A DNA stretch of 64,000 nt from Albidovulum sediminis (GCF_025380365.1 NZ_JAOCQF010000001.1:1352245-1416244); one strand, 5' to 3'; shown: positions 43,276-54,168, numbered from the stretch's first letter. Program-made: numbers and translations. The notes: a model not told the origin generated them from the letters alone.

Positions 43276-43845
43276 TCAGTGCGAGACGCTGAGCACGGGC
43301 GTCACGCCGTCGAACATGGATTCAAGCCCGACACCCAGCGCATCGCCGAACTTCGACACCGCGATATAGGTGGTGATGACAAAGGCGGCGTCGACGATCT
43401 GCGCATCGGACCAGTTCGCCTTCAACCGTTCCCACAGGTGCTTCGGCACGCGGTTCGCATCGACGCCGATCTGCACGGTGAAGTCCAGAAGCGCGCGTTC
43501 GGCTTCGGAGAAATGCGGGCTGGTGCGGTAGCGGTCGCCGTCCAGATCGGCGATCTTTTCCTCGCTGATGCCCAGCATGCTCGACACCCGCTCGTGCTGG
43601 ACGACGCAGTACTGGCAGCTGTTGGCCTGCGTCGCCTTCAGGATCAGCAGTTCCTTCGTCGCCCAGTCAAGCACGCCATCCTTGAGGATCGCCATGATCG
43701 TGTCGGTAAAGACCGTGCCGTATTCGGGCTGGTGGCCGAACACCTTGAAGATGTTCAGAAGCGCCTGGAACCGCGCCTCGGACCGGTCGTAGAAGGCCAA
43801 TGTCACGGCATCGGCCTGATCGCGTTCGACATAGCTGACAGTCAT
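43276..43845 (-). CDS. Carboxymuconolactone-decarboxylase family protein
   Basis: 189 aa. The CxxC-x3-H motif is Cys77-Gln-Tyr-Cys80...His84 (NSCQYCVVQHERV) in an AhpD-like helical fold, with a longer C-terminal region (SEAERALLDFTVQIG, DAQIVDAAFVITTYIAVSKF) than the other copy. Start at MTVSYVERD (43845) because operator O2 lies directly upstream at 43867. Followed by glutaredoxin, a natural reductant for its disulfide. Confidence 0.85.
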   Translation of the reverse strand: MTVSYVERDQADAVTLAFYDRSEARFQALLNIFKVFGHQPEYGTVFTDTIMAILKDGVLDWATKELLILKATQANSCQYCVVQHERVSSMLGISEEKIADLDGDRYRTSPHFSEAERALLDFTVQIGVDANRVPKHLWERLKANWSDAQIVDAAFVITTYIAVSKFGDALGVGLESMFDGVTPVLSVSH

Positions 43846-43866
43846 CGTCTTCTCCCATAAAAGTTC

Positions 43867-43882
43867 TGGAATGTTCGTTCCA
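43867..43882. promoter_or_regulatory. Operator O2 within a larger palindrome
   Basis: TGGAATGTTCGTTCCA matches the O1/O3 pattern. It sits inside a perfect 9-bp-arm inverted repeat GTTCTGGAA-N6-TTCCAGAAC (43863-43886), 21 bases upstream of the carboxymuconolactone-decarboxylase family gene. Confidence 0.72.
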
Positions 43883-43898
43883 GAACGGCCAAAAAAAA

Positions 43899-44480
43899 TC
43901 ACCCCAGCAGACGCATCGCCTGAACGACGATCTGCTCTTTCTGCGCTGCCGGGGCGTTCGCCCTGCTCATCACCCGAAGGCCGAGGAACAGCGCGTAGAG
44001 TGTCGTCGTCGTCGCCTCGGCGTCGAGGTCCGGCGCAATGTCGCCGGCCGCTTGCGCCTCCGCGATCCGCTGGCGGAAGAACGCACGCAGTTCGCCCAGG
44101 CTCGCGGTCACGGCGGCGGCGATCTCGGGATCATGGGGCGCAAGTTCCACCGCCGAATTCACGATCAGGCATCCGGCCGGGCTTTCCGGCGTCGTCACCT
44201 GTTCGGCGGCGGCGCGGAATGCGGCAAGGATCGCCTCCCTCGGGCCGCCCGCCGCGATCAGTCCGGCCAGGAAGCGCGCCCGATAGCGTTCGTCATAGCG
44301 GTCCAGCGCGGCAAGAAAGATGTCACGCTTGCCTTCGAAGCTTGCGTAGATGCTGCCGCGGTTCACGCCCGTGGCCTGCACCAGGTCGTTGATCGACGTG
44401 CCCTCATAGCCGCGCGACCAGAACACGCGCATGGCGCGGTCGATGAAGGCGTCGGTGTCGTGTTGCTTGGGGGCGGGCAT
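43899..44480 (-). CDS. TetR/AcrR-family transcriptional regulator
   Basis: 193 aa. N-terminal HTH: VFWSRGYEGTSINDLVQATGVNRGSIYASFEGKRDIFLAAL is the canonical TetR DNA-binding domain. The C-terminal ligand domain includes TPESPAGCLIVNSAVELAPHDPEIA, a form common in regulators of electrophile or quinone responses. Its own promoter region carries operator O3, and O2 lies just past its stop in front of the next gene, so autorepression is likely. Confidence 0.93.
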   Translation of the reverse strand: MPAPKQHDTDAFIDRAMRVFWSRGYEGTSINDLVQATGVNRGSIYASFEGKRDIFLAALDRYDERYRARFLAGLIAAGGPREAILAAFRAAAEQVTTPESPAGCLIVNSAVELAPHDPEIAAAVTASLGELRAFFRQRIAEAQAAGDIAPDLDAEATTTTLYALFLGLRVMSRANAPAAQKEQIVVQAMRLLG

Positions 44481-44514
44481 GGCGTTCTCCTGATGCAGGA
44501 ACGTTTATAGCATC

Positions 44515-44530
44515 TGGAACGGTCGTTCAA
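44515..44530. promoter_or_regulatory. Operator O3: TGGAACGGTCGTTCAA
   Basis: Near-palindrome 34 bases upstream of the TetR start codon, one mismatch from the O1 arms. Fits autoregulation. Confidence 0.65.
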
Positions 44531-44595
44531 GAAGATTCCGAAATGTCCGGTTTCGTCCCCGGCGCGGCGGCACGATCGCCGCGCCGGGGAACACC

Positions 44596-45435
44596 TCAGA
44601 GCGCCGCGATCTGCGCCACGGCCTCTTCGGTGGTCCACAAGGCGTTGGCGATGTAGCGGAAGTTGATGATGGCGGCGAGGTAGCCGTCACCCTCGGGCAG
44701 CTTGGCCGCGGCGGTCGCGTCGCTGACGACCGCAACCTCGAAGCCCATCTCCAGCAGTTCGCGCAAGTGCGCCTCGACGCAGAGGTTCGCGGACATGCCG
44801 GCCAGGATCACCTGATCGACGCCGTTCTTGCGCAGTTGCAGCGCCAGGTCGTTCTGCTCGGGGCCGTAGACCTTGTGGGGCGAGGCGACGATGGTCTTGC
44901 CGTCGTTGATGAACTCCCGGTATTCGGGCATGAAGTCGGCGCCCGAATTCTCGAACCCGTCAAGGTTGGTCGGCCCCTTGCGGTCGAACATCCCGATGGC
45001 GTGCATCAGTTTTTCCAGCGGGCCTTCGAATTTCCAGCCATGGTCGGTCGGGTAGTAGTAGTGGGGCGAAACCGCCACGACCAGGTCTTTTTCCTTCGCG
45101 GCGCGGAACAGCTTGCCGATGTTCTCGACCACGCCGTGTTCGGTCACGCTTTCGCCGACGACCTTCCAGGTCACGCCGTCCGGGCTGAGGAAGTCGATCT
45201 GCGGGTCCGTCACCACCACGGCGACTCGGCCCTTCTGCAGGACCATGTCCGACGGCGGCAGCGCCGGTTCGGCCGGCGGGGCGTAGGGATCGGCTTCCTG
45301 CGCGGCGGCAGGGGCAGCGATGGCGGCGGCGCCGGCCAGGGTTGTCGCGCCGACGCCCATCAGCGCCTGACGCCGGCTTACGCCGCAGGCATGCCCGTGG
45401 GCATGGTCGTGATCGTGATCATGAGAGTCGCACAT
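44596..45435 (-). CDS. Tat-exported isochorismatase-family cysteine hydrolase with His-rich N-terminus
   Basis: 279 aa. N-terminus starts MCDSHDHDHDHAHGHACG, a metal-binding-like His/Asp/Cys stretch, followed by a twin-arginine signal (VSRRQALMGVG) and a hydrophobic region ending AAAQEA. The mature part is an isochorismatase-like hydrolase: Asp in VVVTDPQIDF, Lys in SPHKVYGPEQ and nucleophile Cys in GMSANLCVEAH. It acts in the periplasm. Located just upstream of the TetR gene in the same direction; divergent from an AraC gene. Substrate unknown. Confidence 0.85.
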   Translation of the reverse strand: MCDSHDHDHDHAHGHACGVSRRQALMGVGATTLAGAAAIAAPAAAQEADPYAPPAEPALPPSDMVLQKGRVAVVVTDPQIDFLSPDGVTWKVVGESVTEHGVVENIGKLFRAAKEKDLVVAVSPHYYYPTDHGWKFEGPLEKLMHAIGMFDRKGPTNLDGFENSGADFMPEYREFINDGKTIVASPHKVYGPEQNDLALQLRKNGVDQVILAGMSANLCVEAHLRELLEMGFEVAVVSDATAAAKLPEGDGYLAAIINFRYIANALWTTEEAVAQIAAL

Positions 45436-45468
45436 TTGAGTTGTCCTCCGTGGATTGATGATGCCTAG

Positions 45469-45503
45469 ATAATCGGGGCGATGTTCGGAATCGTCTCGAT
45501 TAT
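45469..45503. promoter_or_regulatory. Dyad in the hydrolase-araC divergent region
   Basis: ATAATCG (45469-45475) / CGATTAT (45497-45503) with a nested CGAT-N7-ATCG between them, 16 bases before the AraC-type start. A plausible binding site for the AraC-family regulator controlling the divergent genes. Confidence 0.5.
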
Positions 45504-45518
45504 GTCCGGAGGCGGAAA

Positions 45519-46448
45519 ATGTTGCTGGATGAGGTCCTGTCGCGGATGACGGTCGAGGTCGAGCCCTTCTCGATCTGCGAGATGGCGCCGCGCGGATGGC
45601 TCGACATGCCGAAATCCCCCGCCGCCAGCCTGCATTACGTTCTCAGCGGTACCGGGGCGCTGCATCTGGGCCCCTCGCGGTCGCATCCCCTGAAGACCGG
45701 TGACCTGGTCCTGGTGCCGGCGGGGTCGAGCCATTCCATCGGGGCGGAAGATGGCCGATTCGTCTCGTTCGCCAGTTGCCAGCCGGCGCGGCTCGGCCTG
45801 TCGCACCACCGCGACGGCACGGCGGACGAAGGGCTGGGGCTGATGGTGCTCTGCGCCAGCATTTCGCTCGGGCTCAGCGGGGCGGGCACCGTCATCGACC
45901 TCCTGCGCGAACCGGTGATCGAGGCGGCGGGGGCCGAACACCTGATCCGCCTGATCCTCGATGAACTCGCGGCGCCCGGCCCGGGGTCGCGCGCGCAGAT
46001 CAAGGCGCTGCTGCTCTACCTCATCATCGCGTCCCTGCGCCGCAGCGTCCTCAGGCAGGATCCGGGCACGGGCTGGCTGGTCGCGCTGTCCGACCGCAAC
46101 CTGTGGCCGGCCCTGGCCGAGGTGATAGCGCGGCCGGGCGCCGACCACAGCGTTGAATCGCTGGCCGAGCGGGTGGGGATGAGCCGGGCGCGCTTCGCGG
46201 CCCGCTTCAAGGATACATTCGCCACCAGCCCGATGCATCTTGTGCGCGACCTGCGGCTTCAGCACGCGGCGCGCCTGCTGCTCGAGGGGCATCACGGCGT
46301 GGCGCGCGTGGCCGAGCTTGTCGGCTTTTCCAGCCGCAGCCATTTCACGCAGGCGTTCGAGGCGCGCTATGGCATCAGTCCCGGCCGCTACGGGCGCACG
46401 GGCGGGACCGAGGAGTCCCCGTCCGGCGACACCGCGGACGGGGAATAG
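45519..46448 (+). CDS. AraC-family transcriptional regulator with N-terminal cupin
   Basis: 309 aa. The N-terminal half is a cupin-type sensor (LHYVLSGTGALHLGPSRSHPLKTGDLVLVPAG), typical of AraC regulators with an AraC_binding_2/cupin_6 domain. C-terminal two HTHs: VESLAERVGMSRARFAARFKD and VARVAELVGFSSRSHFTQAFE, ending YGISPGRYGR. Divergent from the exported cysteine hydrolase, which it probably regulates. Confidence 0.92.
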   Translation: MLLDEVLSRMTVEVEPFSICEMAPRGWLDMPKSPAASLHYVLSGTGALHLGPSRSHPLKTGDLVLVPAGSSHSIGAEDGRFVSFASCQPARLGLSHHRDGTADEGLGLMVLCASISLGLSGAGTVIDLLREPVIEAAGAEHLIRLILDELAAPGPGSRAQIKALLLYLIIASLRRSVLRQDPGTGWLVALSDRNLWPALAEVIARPGADHSVESLAERVGMSRARFAARFKDTFATSPMHLVRDLRLQHAARLLLEGHHGVARVAELVGFSSRSHFTQAFEARYGISPGRYGRTGGTEESPSGDTADGE

Positions 46449-46466
46449 GCAGGGCGCGAAGCCCCA

Positions 46467-46497
46467 CCCTGCCCTACCTTGCCCTACCTTGCCCTGG
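46467..46497. repeat. Short tandem repeat of GCCCTACCTT
   Basis: Two and a half copies of a 10-base unit between the convergent AraC-type gene and icd. Too short for any functional claim. Confidence 0.6.
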
Positions 46498-46498
46498 C

Positions 46499-48715
<2,217 letters not shown>

Positions 48716-49047
48716 GTCAAGCCTGCCTATGCTGGATCGCTGCGGCCGTATACTACAGTATACAAATGCCGCCAAGCCTTCGTTTCGAAAGAATCGCGGC
48801 GCCTTGCGGGCGGGGCACCACAGGCGCGCCTGCCCGCATAGTAGGAAATTCGGCGCCGGAGGTAAGCCGGATTCGCGGGCACCCCGCGCGGGTGTCGCAG
48901 GATCGGCCTGCCGTCCGGGCAGGGGCCCTCATCCGCGGCTCAGGCCCACCGGCGACGAGAGCGGCTTGACTTCCACGGGGTTGGCCTGGATTGGTCGGCG
49001 CATCGACCGGGCCGAAGAGGTTACGGATTTTGCAGTCGGAGGACAGA
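48716..49047. other. 332-base gap between icd and the FAH-family gene
   Basis: Divergent intergenic region. It holds the icd promoter and operator at its left end (described separately). The remaining 270 bases are GC-rich with scattered short inverted repeats; I see no gene, RNA or terminator in it. The right end has CGGAGGACAGA before the FAH-family start. Confidence 0.6.
48747..48775 (-). promoter_or_regulatory. Candidate icd promoter overlapped by a 16-bp palindrome
   Basis: On the minus strand TTGGCG (48775-48770) and TATACG (48752-48747) are 17 bases apart. The perfect palindrome GTATACT-AC-AGTATAC (48748-48763) covers the -10 element and half the spacer, so a bound dimer would block the polymerase. 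Confidence 0.65.
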
Positions 49048-49734
49048 ATGGCCAGCCTGGTGATCGAACCACCCGCCGCGGTGACGCTTCCCGTTGCGGG
49101 AACGGAGGCGCGGTTTCCGGTGCGCCGCGTCTACTGCATCGGCCGCAACTATGCGGCCCATACCGTCGAGATGGGCGGCGACCCGAATCGCGAACCGCCG
49201 TTCTTCTTCCAGAAGAACCCCGACAATCTCGACCCGTCGGGCCGGTTCCCCTATCCGCCCGCGTCCTCCGACGTGCACCACGAGGCCGAGATCGCCGTGT
49301 TCCTGAAGTCGGGCGGCAGCGACATCCCGGTGGACAAGGCGCTTGAACATGTCTTCGGCTACGCGCTCTGCCTCGACATGACGCGCCGCGACCTGCAGGC
49401 AGAGGCCAAGAGGCTTCAGCGCCCGTGGGAGGTCAGCAAGGCCTTCGAACATTCGGCGCCGGTCGGCCCGATCCATCCGGTGGCCGAGGTGGGCCACCCG
49501 ACTTCGGGACGCATCGCGCTGACGGTGAACGGCACCCCCAGGCAGGAGGGCGACCTCAACCAGATGATCTGGAAGGTGCCCGAGATGATTGCCTGCCTGT
49601 CGCGGTATTTCGAACTCGCGCCCGGCGATGTGATCCTGTCGGGCACGCCCGCGGGCGTCGGCGCGGTCGAACGGGGCGACGTGATGGACATCAGCGTCGA
49701 GGGGCTGGGGAGCATGACGGTCAAGGTGGTCTGA
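49048..49734 (+). CDS. Fumarylacetoacetate-hydrolase family protein
   Basis: 228 aa. FAH fold with RRVYCIGRNYAAHTVEMGG, metal ligands in SSDVHHEAEIAVFLK, and the C-terminal GDVILSGTPAGVGAVERGD. Family members hydrolyse or decarboxylate acylpyruvates and related 2-keto acids; this short form resembles fumarylpyruvate hydrolase or oxaloacetate decarboxylase-type members. Start 49048 behind CGGAGGACAGA. No aromatic degradation genes adjoin it, so the substrate is open. Confidence 0.9.
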   Translation: MASLVIEPPAAVTLPVAGTEARFPVRRVYCIGRNYAAHTVEMGGDPNREPPFFFQKNPDNLDPSGRFPYPPASSDVHHEAEIAVFLKSGGSDIPVDKALEHVFGYALCLDMTRRDLQAEAKRLQRPWEVSKAFEHSAPVGPIHPVAEVGHPTSGRIALTVNGTPRQEGDLNQMIWKVPEMIACLSRYFELAPGDVILSGTPAGVGAVERGDVMDISVEGLGSMTVKVV

Positions 49735-49750
49735 CCCGGCGCGGACGTCC

Positions 49751-49775
49751 CGGGCGGGCCTTGCCTGCCCGCCCG
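49751..49775. terminator. Hairpin between convergent FAH-family and P-type ATPase genes
   Basis: CGGGCGGGC / GCCCGCCCG 9-bp perfect stem with a 7-base loop in the 53-base gap between convergent stops. No T-run, so termination is likely but not certain. Confidence 0.45.
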
Positions 49776-49787
49776 CCCAAGCCGGCG

Positions 49788-52427
49788 TCAGGGCTGGTCC
49801 ACGGGCGGAGTGCTGCGGCCAAGGCGTCCGTTCAGGCCCAGCCGCATCTGCTTCTCGATCTCGACCAGCGCGAAGAACGCCGCCCCGATGGCGACGATCA
49901 GGAACCCGTCACGCAAGGGCACCGCCTCGGTCCCGAGGATCGTCTGCAGCGGCGGCAGGTAGGTGACGGCGAGTTGCGCGGCGGTGATCGCGACGACCAC
50001 CGCCCAGACCACCGGCGTGCCCCGCACCGCGGTCCAGGTCAGCGAGGTTCCGTGGATGTTGCGGATGAAGAAAAGGTGGAAGACCTCGAGCACCACCAGC
50101 ATGTTCATCGCCATCGTCCGCGCCAGCGCCAGCGAATGGCCCCGGTCGATCGCGTAGGCGAAGATGCCGAAGACTGCGGCCAGAAACAGCGATGCCACCA
50201 GCACCACATGCCAGACGAGCGCGCCCGACAGGATCGGCGCATCGCGGCGGCGGGGCGCGCGCGCCATCGTGCCCGGCTCGGTCGGCTCGAAGGCGAGTGC
50301 GAGGCCAAGGGTGATACCGGTGATGAGGTTGACCCATAGGATCTGCACCGCCGTGATCGGCAGGGCAAGGCCCGCGAGAAGCGCCAGAACCACCGTAAGC
50401 GCCTCACCCGCATTCGTCGGCAGTTCAAAGCTGATCACCTTCCTGAGGTTATCGTAGACCGTCCGCCCCTCGCGCACCGCTGCGGCGATGGTGGCAAAGT
50501 TGTCGTCAGCCAGCACCAGATCCGCCGCCTCCTTCGCCGCCTCGGACCCTTTGCGGCCCATGGCGATGCCGGCGTCGGCGCGCTTGAGCGCGGGCGCGTC
50601 GTTCACCCCGTCGCCGGTCATGGCGACGGAAAGCCCGCGCGCCTGAAGAGCGGCGACAAGGCGCAGCTTGTCCTCGGGACTGGTGCGGGCGAAGACGTCG
50701 ACCGAGGTGACGAGATTTGCAAGCTCCGCGTCGTCCAGCTTGTCAAGCTCCGCCCCCGTCAGCACGCGGTCGGGATGCTCCAGCCCGATCTGCCGGGCAA
50801 TCGCGGCGGCGGTTCCGGCGTGGTCGCCGGTGATCATCTTGACGCGGATCCCCGCCGCGCGGCATTCCGAGACCGCCGCCACCGCCTCGGGCCGGGGCGG
50901 GTCGATGAGGCCGACAAGGCCCAGGAAGGTCAGGCTGCCCTCCAGCGTCGCCTCCTCGATCCGCGCGCCGGGCTCGCTCCGTTCGGCCAGCGCCAGCACC
51001 CGCAGCCCCTGCCGCGCCAGCGCCTCGGCCCGGTGGTGCCAATCATGGGCGTCGATCCCCGAACACATGCGCAGAACCCGCTCCGGCGCGCCCTTCACAT
51101 GGGTGAGCCGGCCGTCCGGCCCCTCGCTCAGGACGGCCATGAATCGGTGCCGGCTGTCGAAGGGGACCACGTCCAGCCGCGCCCCCTCTACCCGGCCCGC
51201 GACCTTGCCCGCGAAGGCCAGAAGCGCGCCTTCCATCGGGTCGCCCTCGACCGTCCAGTGCCCGCCCTTGCGGCCGATGGCGGCGTCGTTGCAAAGTGCC
51301 GCCGCGCGCGCCAGCCGCGTCAGGTCGCCTTCGGGTGCAACCCTGCCCTCGGGCGCATAGCCTTCGCCCGCGACCTCGAACGACCCTTCGGGCGTCTCGA
51401 CCGCGACGACCATCATCTCGTTGCGCGTCAGCGTGCCGGTCTTGTCGGTGCAGATGACCGAGACCGAGCCGATCGCCTCGATCGCCGGCAGGTGGCGCAC
51501 GATCGCGTTGCGCCGCGCCATTGCCTGCACGCCGATCGCCAGCGTGATCGTCATCACCGCCGGCAGGCCCTCGGGGATCGCGGCCACGGCGACGCCCACG
51601 ACCGCCATGAACATCTCGGAAAAGTCGTGGTGGCCGACGAAGTAGCCGAAGGCCAGCAATAGCGCCGAGGCGAGCAGGATCAGGAAGGACAGCCAGCGCG
51701 CGAAATGGTCCATCTGCGCGACAAGCGGGGTGGACAGCGTCTCCACCCCGGCGAGCAGGCCGCCGATGCGCCCGACCTCGGTCGCGTGTCCGGTCGCCAC
51801 CACCACGCCGTGCGCGGTTCCCTGCGTGACCAGCGTGCCCGACCAGAGCATGCAGGACCGGTCGCCCAGAAGGGCGTCGGCGGCCACGGCGCGCGCCGAC
51901 TTCTCCACCGGCACGGATTCGCCGGTCAGGATCGCCTCCTGCGCGAAAAGTCCCCTCGCCACGGTCACGCGCAGGTCCGCGGGAACCCGGTCCCCCGGCT
52001 CAAGCAGGACGATATCGCCGGGAACCAGATGCGCGCCCGCGACCGTGACCCGCCGCCCGTCGCGCAGGACCGCGGCGCGCGGCGCCAGCAGGCCCCGGAT
52101 CGCCGCCATCGCGGCCTCGGCCTTGCCTTCCTGAACGAAGCCGATGACGGCGTTCGCCAGCACCACCGCAAGGATCACGCCGGTGTCGATCCAGTGCCCC
52201 ATCGCGCCGGTGACGACGCTCGCACCGAGAAGGACGTAGACAAGGACGTTGTCGAACTGCACGAGAAAGCGCGCCGCCATGCCCCTGCCCCGAACCTCCG
52301 CCAGCCGGTTCGGCCCGTGCTCCCCCAACCGGCGCGCGGCCTCGGCAGCGGACAGGCCGTCCGGCCCGCTCCCGAGCGCGGCAAGGCAGCCGGCCACCGA
52401 TTGCGCATGTGCATCGGGCAGGGCCAT
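49788..52427 (-). CDS. P-type cation-transporting ATPase (P2-like)
   Basis: 879-aa membrane pump. Seen in order: cation-ATPase N-terminal domain, ILTGESVPVEK actuator motif, first helices, IPEGLPAVMTITLAIG in M4 (a PEGL motif as in Ca2+/Na+-type pumps), phosphorylated Asp328 in DKTGTLT, MITGDH and TGDGVNDAPALKRADAG hinge motifs, and the C-terminal helix bundle. The missing CPC motif argues against a heavy-metal pump. Ion not assignable; Ca2+, Mg2+ or monovalent cations are options. Standalone gene. Confidence 0.92.
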   Translation of the reverse strand: MALPDAHAQSVAGCLAALGSGPDGLSAAEAARRLGEHGPNRLAEVRGRGMAARFLVQFDNVLVYVLLGASVVTGAMGHWIDTGVILAVVLANAVIGFVQEGKAEAAMAAIRGLLAPRAAVLRDGRRVTVAGAHLVPGDIVLLEPGDRVPADLRVTVARGLFAQEAILTGESVPVEKSARAVAADALLGDRSCMLWSGTLVTQGTAHGVVVATGHATEVGRIGGLLAGVETLSTPLVAQMDHFARWLSFLILLASALLLAFGYFVGHHDFSEMFMAVVGVAVAAIPEGLPAVMTITLAIGVQAMARRNAIVRHLPAIEAIGSVSVICTDKTGTLTRNEMMVVAVETPEGSFEVAGEGYAPEGRVAPEGDLTRLARAAALCNDAAIGRKGGHWTVEGDPMEGALLAFAGKVAGRVEGARLDVVPFDSRHRFMAVLSEGPDGRLTHVKGAPERVLRMCSGIDAHDWHHRAEALARQGLRVLALAERSEPGARIEEATLEGSLTFLGLVGLIDPPRPEAVAAVSECRAAGIRVKMITGDHAGTAAAIARQIGLEHPDRVLTGAELDKLDDAELANLVTSVDVFARTSPEDKLRLVAALQARGLSVAMTGDGVNDAPALKRADAGIAMGRKGSEAAKEAADLVLADDNFATIAAAVREGRTVYDNLRKVISFELPTNAGEALTVVLALLAGLALPITAVQILWVNLITGITLGLALAFEPTEPGTMARAPRRRDAPILSGALVWHVVLVASLFLAAVFGIFAYAIDRGHSLALARTMAMNMLVVLEVFHLFFIRNIHGTSLTWTAVRGTPVVWAVVVAITAAQLAVTYLPPLQTILGTEAVPLRDGFLIVAIGAAFFALVEIEKQMRLGLNGRLGRSTPPVDQP

Positions 52428-52608
52428 GTCAGCCCCGCGCCGCTGCGGCGGCCGCCGCCGACGGAGTGCGCCGGCCTTTCTCCGGGGTCACGGGATGCTG
52501 CATGACACTCCTTTCGCGACGCGGGGACCCTGCGGCACCCGCCCGACCGCACCATAGCGCCATCGTGCAACGCCCAAATGACCTGCATCAACCCCGTGTG
52601 GCGCCGCT

Positions 52609-53349
52609 TCAGGCGCGCTCGTCGGTCTGCATCCGGCGTTCAAGCCAGCGCACCCCCGCCGAAACGACAAGGATCAGCGCCAGGTATTCGAGCACCAGGA
52701 TCGTATAGATCTCCAGCGGGCGGTATTCGGTAACCACAAGCTCATTGGCCTTGCGCGTCAGCTCCTGCATCCCGATGACCGAGACGAGCGAGGACATCTT
52801 CAGCATGTAGACCAGTTGGTTGCCAAGCGCGGGCAGGATGCGCCGGATCGCCTGCGGCAGGATCACGTAGCGCATGGTGTCGCCATAGCCGAGCGAGACG
52901 GAATAGGCGGCCTCGTACTGCCCCTTCGCGATCGACTGGATGCCGGCGCGGAAGATCTCCGCCTCGAACGCGCTGTCCGAAAGTGCCAGCGCGATGACGC
53001 CCGCCCAGAAGACGCCGATGGTCAGCCCGGTCAGCTGCGGCAGGCCGTAGTAGACCCACAGGATCATCACCAGGATCGGCACCGCCCGCACCAGTTCGAC
53101 ATAGCCCCGGCTCGCCCCCCTCAGCCAGCGGTTCGACGACAGGCCCGGCAGCGCCACCAGAAGGCCCAGCGTGACAGAGATCACGATAGCGGTCAGCGAC
53201 AGGGCGACCGTGTATTTCAGGCCGCTGAGAAGGAAACTCAGGTTCGTCCAGCCCGCCTTGGTCGAGGGGTTGACGACATACCAGCCCCAGTTTGACGAAC
53301 AGCCCGAGAGGAGAAGGGCCAGCACCGGAACAAGGAAGAAGCGTTTCAT
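52609..53349 (-). CDS. Amino-acid-type ABC transporter permease with N-terminal lipobox-like segment
   Basis: 246-aa inner-membrane permease of the polar-amino-acid (HisM/GlnP) family: EAA-loop region YEAAYSVSLGYGDTMRYVILPQAIRRILPALGNQLVYMLK. The first 17 residues (MKRFFLVPVLALLLSGC) look like a lipoprotein signal with a lipobox ending in Cys17, unusual for a permease. Only one permease gene is present, so it may homodimerise. Follows the ATPase gene by 9 bases. Confidence 0.92.
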   Translation of the reverse strand: MKRFFLVPVLALLLSGCSSNWGWYVVNPSTKAGWTNLSFLLSGLKYTVALSLTAIVISVTLGLLVALPGLSSNRWLRGASRGYVELVRAVPILVMILWVYYGLPQLTGLTIGVFWAGVIALALSDSAFEAEIFRAGIQSIAKGQYEAAYSVSLGYGDTMRYVILPQAIRRILPALGNQLVYMLKMSSLVSVIGMQELTRKANELVVTEYRPLEIYTILVLEYLALILVVSAGVRWLERRMQTDERA

Positions 53350-53358
53350 GGCGGCCCC

Positions 53359-54111
53359 TCAGTGGTTCAGGATCTTCTGCAGGAAATCCTGGCAGCGGCG
53401 GCTTTTGGGCGCGGTGAAGAACTCGGCCGGGGGCGCCACCTCGACGATCTCGCCGTGGTCCATGAACACCATGCGGTCGGCGACCTTGCGGGCAAAACCC
53501 ATCTCGTGGGTGACGACGATCATGGTCATGCCGGTGCCCGCAAGTTCCACCATCACGTCGAGAACCTCGTTGATCATCTCGGGGTCCAGCGCCGATGTCG
53601 GCTCGTCAAACAGCATGATGCGCGGCTCCATGCAGAGCGAGCGGGCAATGGCCACGCGCTGCTGCTGGCCGCCGGAAAGCTGGCGAGGATATTTCTCCGC
53701 CTGCTCGGGGATGCGCACCCGGTTCAGGTAGCGCATCGCCAGGTCGCGCGCGGCCGGGCGGCTCATCCCGCGCGCGCGGACCGGGCCCAGCATCAGGTTC
53801 TCGATCACCGTCAGGTGCGGAAACAGGTTGAACTGCTGGAAGACCATGCCGACCTCGGAGCGGACCTTGCGCGTGCTGGCGGCGTCCGCGCCCAGGCGGA
53901 TGCCGTCCACCGTGATCGTGCCCGACTGATGCGCCTCAAGCCCGTTGATGCAGCGGATCAGCGTCGACTTCCCCGACCCGGAGGGCCCGCAGATCACGAT
54001 CCGCTCCCCCGCGCGGGCGGAAAAATCAATGTTCTTCAGCACCTGGAAGTCGCCGTAGAACTTCGACACCCCCGAAAACGTGATGATCGGAGCCTCGTGC
54101 GCCGTGTCCAT
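53359..54111 (-). CDS. Amino-acid-type ABC transporter ATP-binding protein
   Basis: 250 aa. Walker [11 protein letters not shown]-loop [11 protein letters not shown], signature [15 protein letters not shown], Walker [15 protein letters not shown]-loop THEM. GlnQ/HisP family. I took the ATG at 54111 ([10 protein letters not shown]) since conserved sequence begins shortly after. Drives the permease encoded next; the binding protein gene is divergent. Confidence 0.93.
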   Translation of the reverse strand: MDTAHEAPIITFSGVSKFYGDFQVLKNIDFSARAGERIVICGPSGSGKSTLIRCINGLEAHQSGTITVDGIRLGADAASTRKVRSEVGMVFQQFNLFPHLTVIENLMLGPVRARGMSRPAARDLAMRYLNRVRIPEQAEKYPRQLSGGQQQRVAIARSLCMEPRIMLFDEPTSALDPEMINEVLDVMVELAGTGMTMIVVTHEMGFARKVADRMVFMDHGEIVEVAPPAEFFTAPKSRRCQDFLQKILNH

Positions 54112-54168
54112 CTCTGCTAGTCTCTCCCCGCAGGCTTTCGGGGACATCTGGCGCCCCGACATTAGTGA

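Noticed and set aside
46467-46497. Tandem GCCCTACCTT units considered as a CRISPR or iteron
   Set aside because: Only two and a half copies of a 10-base unit without spacers.
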